Shown: piece by piece, positions 60,402-64,000 of the stretch
Numbering within the stretch: the stretch's first letter is position 1
Layout of the letters: the number at the start of each line of letters is the position of its first letter
Assembly (NCBI GenBank): GCA_002245855.1
Contig: NOUX01000003.1
Span: 62,001-126,000 of the forward strand
Origin: Sphingobacterium cellulitidis
GTDB taxonomy: Bacteria > Bacteroidota > Bacteroidia > Sphingobacteriales > Sphingobacteriaceae
Direction of reading: 5' to 3'
Length of the DNA: 64,000 nucleotides
Translations under genes and position numbers: made by a program
The notes under the pieces: generated by a model
Databases searched by the model: none
Told to the model about the DNA's origin: nothing
The model's input: only the letters and a program-made list of their open reading frames with translations

Positions 60402-62606
60402 TTAATTCTCCGATTCGTATCGCGTAACTCCAGTAATACCCGGGATTTGTTTCAAATGTTTAATTAAACTTTCTAATTGATTCGTGTCATTCACAAAAAC
60501 CATAATATCCCCCTCAAATATTCCTTCATTACTTGAAATAGATAAAGAACGGATATTAACCTTGAAATCATGTGAAATAACCGTGGTAATCTTGTTCACC
60601 AATCCAACATCATCAATACCAACAATCTTTAAGCCGGTTAAAAATGCAACGCTATTATGTAATGATGCCCATTTCGCCTTTAAAATCCGATAACCATAAT
60701 TTGCCATCAATTTTGAAGCATTTGGACAACTCGTTCTATGAATCTTTATCCCATCATTCACCGTTAAAAATCCAAATATATCATCCCCAGGAATTGGATT
60801 ACAACACGGTGCCAAGGTATAGTCCACCTTTTGATAATCATCACCAATTAAAATCGTATCATCTTTCTTGTTGATCTTCTCAACCAACCCGTTGATATGT
60901 GACTGAAATTGATTCTGATTCGGATCCTCAGAACGTTCATTGGCCACAAAATTCCTCAGATTCTTGATGTCAATGGTCCCCTTGGCCACATTATAGAAAA
61001 GCTCCTGTGAACTCGGATACTTGAAAAAATTAGAAATCTTATTGATGTTATCCGTATTGTAAGTGATCTTTAAGGATTTTAATTTCCTCTCCAAAATCTC
61101 CTTACCATCTTCAGCAACTCGACGTTTCTCTTCTTTTAATGAAGATTTGATCTTTGACTTGGCCTTCGCCGTAACAACGAAATTTAACCAATCTTCCTTC
61201 GGCGTCTGTTTACTTGAAGTGATGATCTCGACCTGATCTCCATTCTGAAGCTCATGACTCAAAGGTACTAGCTTGTGATTTACCTTTGCTCCAATACAGG
61301 TAGCTCCAATATCAGTATGTATCTCAAATGCAAAATCTAAAGCCGTCGCTCCATTTGGTAACTGTACAAGGGTACCTTTGGGAGTAAATATGAATATCTC
61401 ATCCGAGAATAAGTTCATTTTAAAGTCATCCACAAAGTCTAAGGCATTTGGCTCAGGATTACTTAATATATCACGAACTTTTTGAATCCATTGATCAAGA
61501 CCATTATCAGAATTTGACTCTTTGTATTTCCAATGGGCCGCAAATCCTTTCTCCGCAATTTCATTCATCCTTCTGGTCCGAATCTGTACCTCAACCCACT
61601 GACCTCTAGGCCCCATAACAGTCGTATGTAAAGATTCATAACCATTCGCCTTGGGTGAAGAAACCCAATCCCGTAAGCGATCCGGATTCGGACGATATAA
61701 ATCCGTCACAATCGAATAAACTTTCCAACATTCGGTTTTCTCCTTCTCATCCTCCGTATCAATAATAATTCGGATAGCAAATAAATCATAAACCTCCTCA
61801 AACGGAATAGACTTCTTGCGCATCTTATTCCAAATGGAATGTATCGATTTCGGACGCCCAAAAACAGAGGCATTGATGCCTTCTTCTGCTAAAATTTCCT
61901 GAATAGGAGTGACGAAGTCCACGATAAACTTCTCCCGTTCTGCTTTCTTCTCGTTTAGCTTTTTGGCAATAAATTTATAAGTGTCTGGGTCGGTAAACTT
62001 CATGGAAAGATCTTCCAACTCCGACTTGATTGCATATAAGCCCAATCGATGCGCTAAAGGAGCATATAAATAACTGGTCTCTGAAGCGATCTTCAATTGC
62101 TTATGACGAGCCATAAACTCCATCGTACGCATGTTATGAAGTCGATCCGCCAGTTTTATCAAGATAACCCGAACGTCGTCCGCAAGGGTCAATAACATCT
62201 TCCTGAAGTTCTCAGCTTGCATCGAACTATTCGGATCAAAAATCCCGGATATCTTAGTCAAACCATCAATAATCCGAACGACTTTCTTCCCAAATTGTTC
62301 CTCTATATCCTGTAAGGTGACACTCGTGTCCTCTACAACATCATGTAGCAATGCACAAACAATGGAAGTGGTCCCCAAGCCAATCTCTTCTGCAGCAATT
62401 TGAGCCACAGCAATCGGATGGTAAATATAAGGTTCCCCAGATTTACGACGCATATCTTTGTGACTCTCCAAGGCTAAATCAAATGCCTTCCGAATCTGCT
62501 GCTTGTCACCCTTCTGTAGAGTCGGTTTACAGGCTCTTAAAAGTGCGCGATATCTTTTACGGATTTCCTTATTTTCAGCCTCAATATCAATCACATATTC
62601 TTCCAT
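60402..62606 (-). CDS. spoT: Bifunctional (p)ppGpp synthetase/hydrolase (RelA/SpoT)
   Basis: A 734-residue RSH enzyme. The HD hydrolase domain includes YIYHPIAVAQIAAE and ALLHDVVEDT (intact HD near 88-93), RLHNMRTM and YAPLAHRLGLYAIKSELEDL. Synthetase domain: GRPKSIHSIWNKMRKK, YDLFAIRIIID and RLRDWVSSPKANGYESLHT. Then TGS (FIFTPKGTLVQLPNGATALDFAFEIH), a CC-type zinc motif (LAPCCNPIPGDDIFGFLT) and a C-terminal ACT domain. Both activities look intact. It controls the stringent response. Divergent from the DUF4294 gene. Confidence 0.96.
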   Translation of the reverse strand: MEEYVIDIEAENKEIRKRYRALLRACKPTLQKGDKQQIRKAFDLALESHKDMRRKSGEPYIYHPIAVAQIAAEEIGLGTTSIVCALLHDVVEDTSVTLQDIEEQFGKKVVRIIDGLTKISGIFDPNSSMQAENFRKMLLTLADDVRVILIKLADRLHNMRTMEFMARHKQLKIASETSYLYAPLAHRLGLYAIKSELEDLSMKFTDPDTYKFIAKKLNEKKAEREKFIVDFVTPIQEILAEEGINASVFGRPKSIHSIWNKMRKKSIPFEEVYDLFAIRIIIDTEDEKEKTECWKVYSIVTDLYRPNPDRLRDWVSSPKANGYESLHTTVMGPRGQWVEVQIRTRRMNEIAEKGFAAHWKYKESNSDNGLDQWIQKVRDILSNPEPNALDFVDDFKMNLFSDEIFIFTPKGTLVQLPNGATALDFAFEIHTDIGATCIGAKVNHKLVPLSHELQNGDQVEIITSSKQTPKEDWLNFVVTAKAKSKIKSSLKEEKRRVAEDGKEILERKLKSLKITYNTDNINKISNFFKYPSSQELFYNVAKGTIDIKNLRNFVANERSEDPNQNQFQSHINGLVEKINKKDDTILIGDDYQKVDYTLAPCCNPIPGDDIFGFLTVNDGIKIHRTSCPNASKLMANYGYRILKAKWASLHNSVAFLTGLKIVGIDDVGLVNKITTVISHDFKVNIRSLSISSNEGIFEGDIMVFVNDTNQLESLIKHLKQIPGITGVTRYESEN

Positions 62607-62747
62607 AAAATTGCAGTCCTATCAATAAAAAAATAAAATATTTTGCTATATTTAGTGAATAAATAATTAAAGATTTTATACTAAATTGTAAAGTATAAAT
62701 ATACAGAAAAAAATTAAATTTATCATATAGGGCATATTATATTGAAG

Positions 62748-63389
62748 ATGTGTGGAAGTAATATAAAGTGGGTTTTTATCGGATTTATCTTGTTTGTAAT
62801 GTCGCTAGCCAGCAACGCCCAAACACTGATAAAACCCCAGTATGGACCAGGCAAACCTGAAGTAGTAGAACATTACGCTACTACAACCCTCGATAATGGC
62901 GAAGTTGTACCTTGGTTTCCTATTGAGGAAGTCGTAATATATGCGAAAAGAACCTTTAAATCAGAAGAAGACCGCATTAAATACCTGCGACTCAGAAGAA
63001 ATGTAATTCGCGTTCTACCGTATGCTATTTACGCCCAAAAACGATATGAACAACTCGATAGAGACTTGGCATTAGCAAACTCAAGACGTGAAGAGAAAAA
63101 ATTAATCAAAGAATGTGAAAGGGAAATCAAAGAAAAAATCACCTCAGAAGTGAAAAATTTAAGCGTTTCCCAAGGTAAAATCCTGATTAAACTCATTGAA
63201 AGACAAACCGGAAACACAAGCTACGACCTCGTAAAAGATATGAAAGGAAATATTTCAGCTTTCCTGTATCAAGGGGTCGCTAAAATATTTGGGCATAACT
63301 TAAAAAGTACATATGATCCCCGTGAAGATTATGAAATAGAAAATATTATTCGCGAATATGAAAGATCGCGGCCAATGGTAAACCCTTAA
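62748..63389 (+). CDS. DUF4294 family secreted protein
   Basis: A 213-residue protein. ATG at 62748 is given; a TTG two codons upstream (62742) is in frame. Hydrophobic signal peptide (IKWVFIGFILFVMSLASNAQ). Then the DUF4294 signature VEEVVIYAKRTFKSEEDRIKYLRLRRNVIRVLPYAIYAQKRYEQLD, a charged helix and SQGKILIKLIERQTGNTSYDLVKDMKGNISAFLYQGVAKIFGHNLKSTYDP. This family is restricted to Bacteroidota and has no known function. It is divergent from spoT and followed 12 bases later by the peroxidase gene. Confidence 0.88.
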   Translation: MCGSNIKWVFIGFILFVMSLASNAQTLIKPQYGPGKPEVVEHYATTTLDNGEVVPWFPIEEVVIYAKRTFKSEEDRIKYLRLRRNVIRVLPYAIYAQKRYEQLDRDLALANSRREEKKLIKECEREIKEKITSEVKNLSVSQGKILIKLIERQTGNTSYDLVKDMKGNISAFLYQGVAKIFGHNLKSTYDPREDYEIENIIREYERSRPMVNP

Positions 63390-63401
63390 AATTATGAAAC
63401 T

Positions 63402-63899
63402 ATGAGTAAAACCGTATATGATTATAACGCATTGGAATTTAGTGGACATAAAAAATCACTACGAGATTTTGAAGGTAAGGTTTTACTTATTGTCAATACA
63501 GCAAGTAATTGTTTCTTTAATAAACAATTTAAAACTCTCGAAAATCTCTATCGAAAATATAAGGAACTAGGATTTGAAATCCTCGCATTCCCCTCGAATG
63601 ATTTTCGTAATCAAGAACCCTTAACCGGTAGAACCCTGGAAACATTTTGTCGTGTGAATCAACAGGTTACTTTCCCCGTGTTTAAAAGAATTCATGTCGT
63701 AGGTGAATTTACTGACCCACTTTATAAATATTTGACTAACATCAATGAAAATGGAAAAATTGGAACTTCCCCCATGTGGAATTTTCATAAATACCTCGTA
63801 AACAAAAAAGGAGAGGTGGTAGACCATTTTTATTCATTGACCAGCCCAATGTCAAAGAAAGTCCACAATCGCATTGAAGAGCTCCTGGGCGACCATTAA
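63402..63899 (+). CDS. Divergent glutathione peroxidase family protein
   Basis: A 165-residue thioredoxin-fold protein of the GPx family. The peroxidatic Cys37 is in LIVNTASNCFFNKQFKTLE (usually NVASKCG.T.QY). ILAFPSNDFRNQEP replaces the consensus FPCNQFG.QEP, so the catalytic-tetrad Gln is Asp67 and the usual Cys is Ser65. A likely resolving Cys83 is in FCRVNQQVTFPVF. The conserved Trp-Asn is kept in MWNFHKYLV. It would reduce peroxides with thioredoxin, if the substitution is tolerated. It lies 12 bases after the DUF4294 gene. Confidence 0.85.
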   Translation: MSKTVYDYNALEFSGHKKSLRDFEGKVLLIVNTASNCFFNKQFKTLENLYRKYKELGFEILAFPSNDFRNQEPLTGRTLETFCRVNQQVTFPVFKRIHVVGEFTDPLYKYLTNINENGKIGTSPMWNFHKYLVNKKGEVVDHFYSLTSPMSKKVHNRIEELLGDH

Positions 63900-63915
63900 T
63901 AGTAGTATTTTTTAG

Positions 63916-63923
63916 TAGTTTTG
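63916..63923 (+). promoter_or_regulatory. Candidate -7 box of bshB1
   Basis: TAGTTTTG (TAnnTTTG), 25 bases before the ATG at 63949. A -33 TTTG is not evident. Confidence 0.4.
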
Positions 63924-63943
63924 TGTATTGTACTTAATACACA
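63922..63943. promoter_or_regulatory. Perfect inverted repeat in the bshB1 leader
   Basis: TGTGTATT and AATACACA form an eight-base perfect inverted repeat around a six-base GTACTT centre. It overlaps the end of the -7 box and lies six bases before the ATG. It could be an operator or a leader hairpin. Confidence 0.55.
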
Positions 63944-63948
63944 ATCTC

Positions 63949-64000
63949 ATGAAATTAGACTTACTTGTTATGACTGTACATCCTGATGATGCTGAACTAG
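63949..64000 (+). CDS. bshB1: Start of bacillithiol biosynthesis deacetylase BshB1 (3'-truncated by window)
   Basis: The first 17 codons read MKLDLLVMTVHPDDAEL. The HPDDAE motif is the zinc-binding start of the PIG-L/LmbE deacetylase family, and MKLD.LV...HPDDAELG is typical of BshB1 in Bacteroidota. It removes acetate from GlcNAc-malate in bacillithiol synthesis. The rest lies beyond the window, so PIG-L relatives of other function are not excluded. Confidence 0.72.
   Translation, partial: MKLDLLVMTVHPDDAEL

Noticed and set aside
1..64000. CRISPR arrays, tRNA/rRNA genes, insertion sequences, attachment sites
   Set aside because: No regularly spaced repeats, cloverleaf-like GC-rich spacers, transposase frames or terminal repeats were found in the intergenic regions.

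Overview
The window looks like chromosome of a Gram-negative, low-GC member of the Bacteroidota, most likely a Sphingobacterium-like Sphingobacteriaceae. Evidence: AT-rich spacers; promoters of the phylum's TTTG / TAnnTTTG type; many lipoproteins and TonB-dependent functions; AraC-type regulators fused to membrane or TPR sensors; HmuY, DUF4294, DUF4382 and head-GIN (DUF2807) proteins; and the spoT-fur-purA order. No tRNA, rRNA, CRISPR, insertion sequence or prophage was seen.

Layout. 1-8.5 kb, mainly plus strand: end of fabV, a phytochrome-like histidine kinase lacking the usual bilin cysteines, lepA-folD, then a likely envelope-stress set (DUF1003, LEA-like lipoprotein, GreA-like factor, BON lipoprotein, SH3 protein). 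8.6-15.1 kb: a Ycf48-like beta-propeller with YceH, several lineage-specific lipoproteins, a basic-secretory-protein-type metallopeptidase, and an SH3 gene broken by an in-frame stop. 15.3-22.4 kb: a Zn/Cd-type P-ATPase, an emrAB-like efflux operon with its MarR regulator and visible operators, and a DUF3050 gene. 22.5-27.4 kb: a DUF4382 lipoprotein and a GH15/OtsAB trehalose pair. 28-33.9 kb: a cluster of AraC-type regulators (two membrane-embedded, one TPR-TM-HTH, one minimal) with a membrane HEAT-type protein, separated by spacers rich in palindromes. This is the least explained part of the window.

33.9-42.6 kb, minus strand: an SMR-like and a DinB-superfamily gene, then a complete haem-uptake operon (TonB receptor, HmuY, HmuT, HmuU, HmuV, HmuS, ChaN) with two Fur-box-like palindromes on its promoter. 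Its HmuY gene carries two lesions, a +1 shift in an A run and an in-frame TAG. 42.8-48 kb: a head-GIN protein, a Crp-like regulator and a TolC-HlyD-ABC2 export operon without an ATPase. 48.1-53.3 kb: lpxB, a phosphate-type porin and the agmatine-to-putrescine pair aguA/aguB. 53.4-64 kb: dinB, a DEDDh exonuclease-GIY-YIG fusion, asnA, pabB, purA, a Fur-family regulator, spoT, a DUF4294 protein, a divergent glutathione peroxidase and the start of bshB1.

How parts work together: the haem operon forms a path from outer-membrane receptor through binding protein and ABC importer to a cytoplasmic haem protein. aguB and aguA turn agmatine into putrescine, with a porin one base behind aguA. OtsAB makes trehalose and the adjoining GH15 enzyme may degrade it. 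All names rest on reading translations and motifs by eye; no database search was run.
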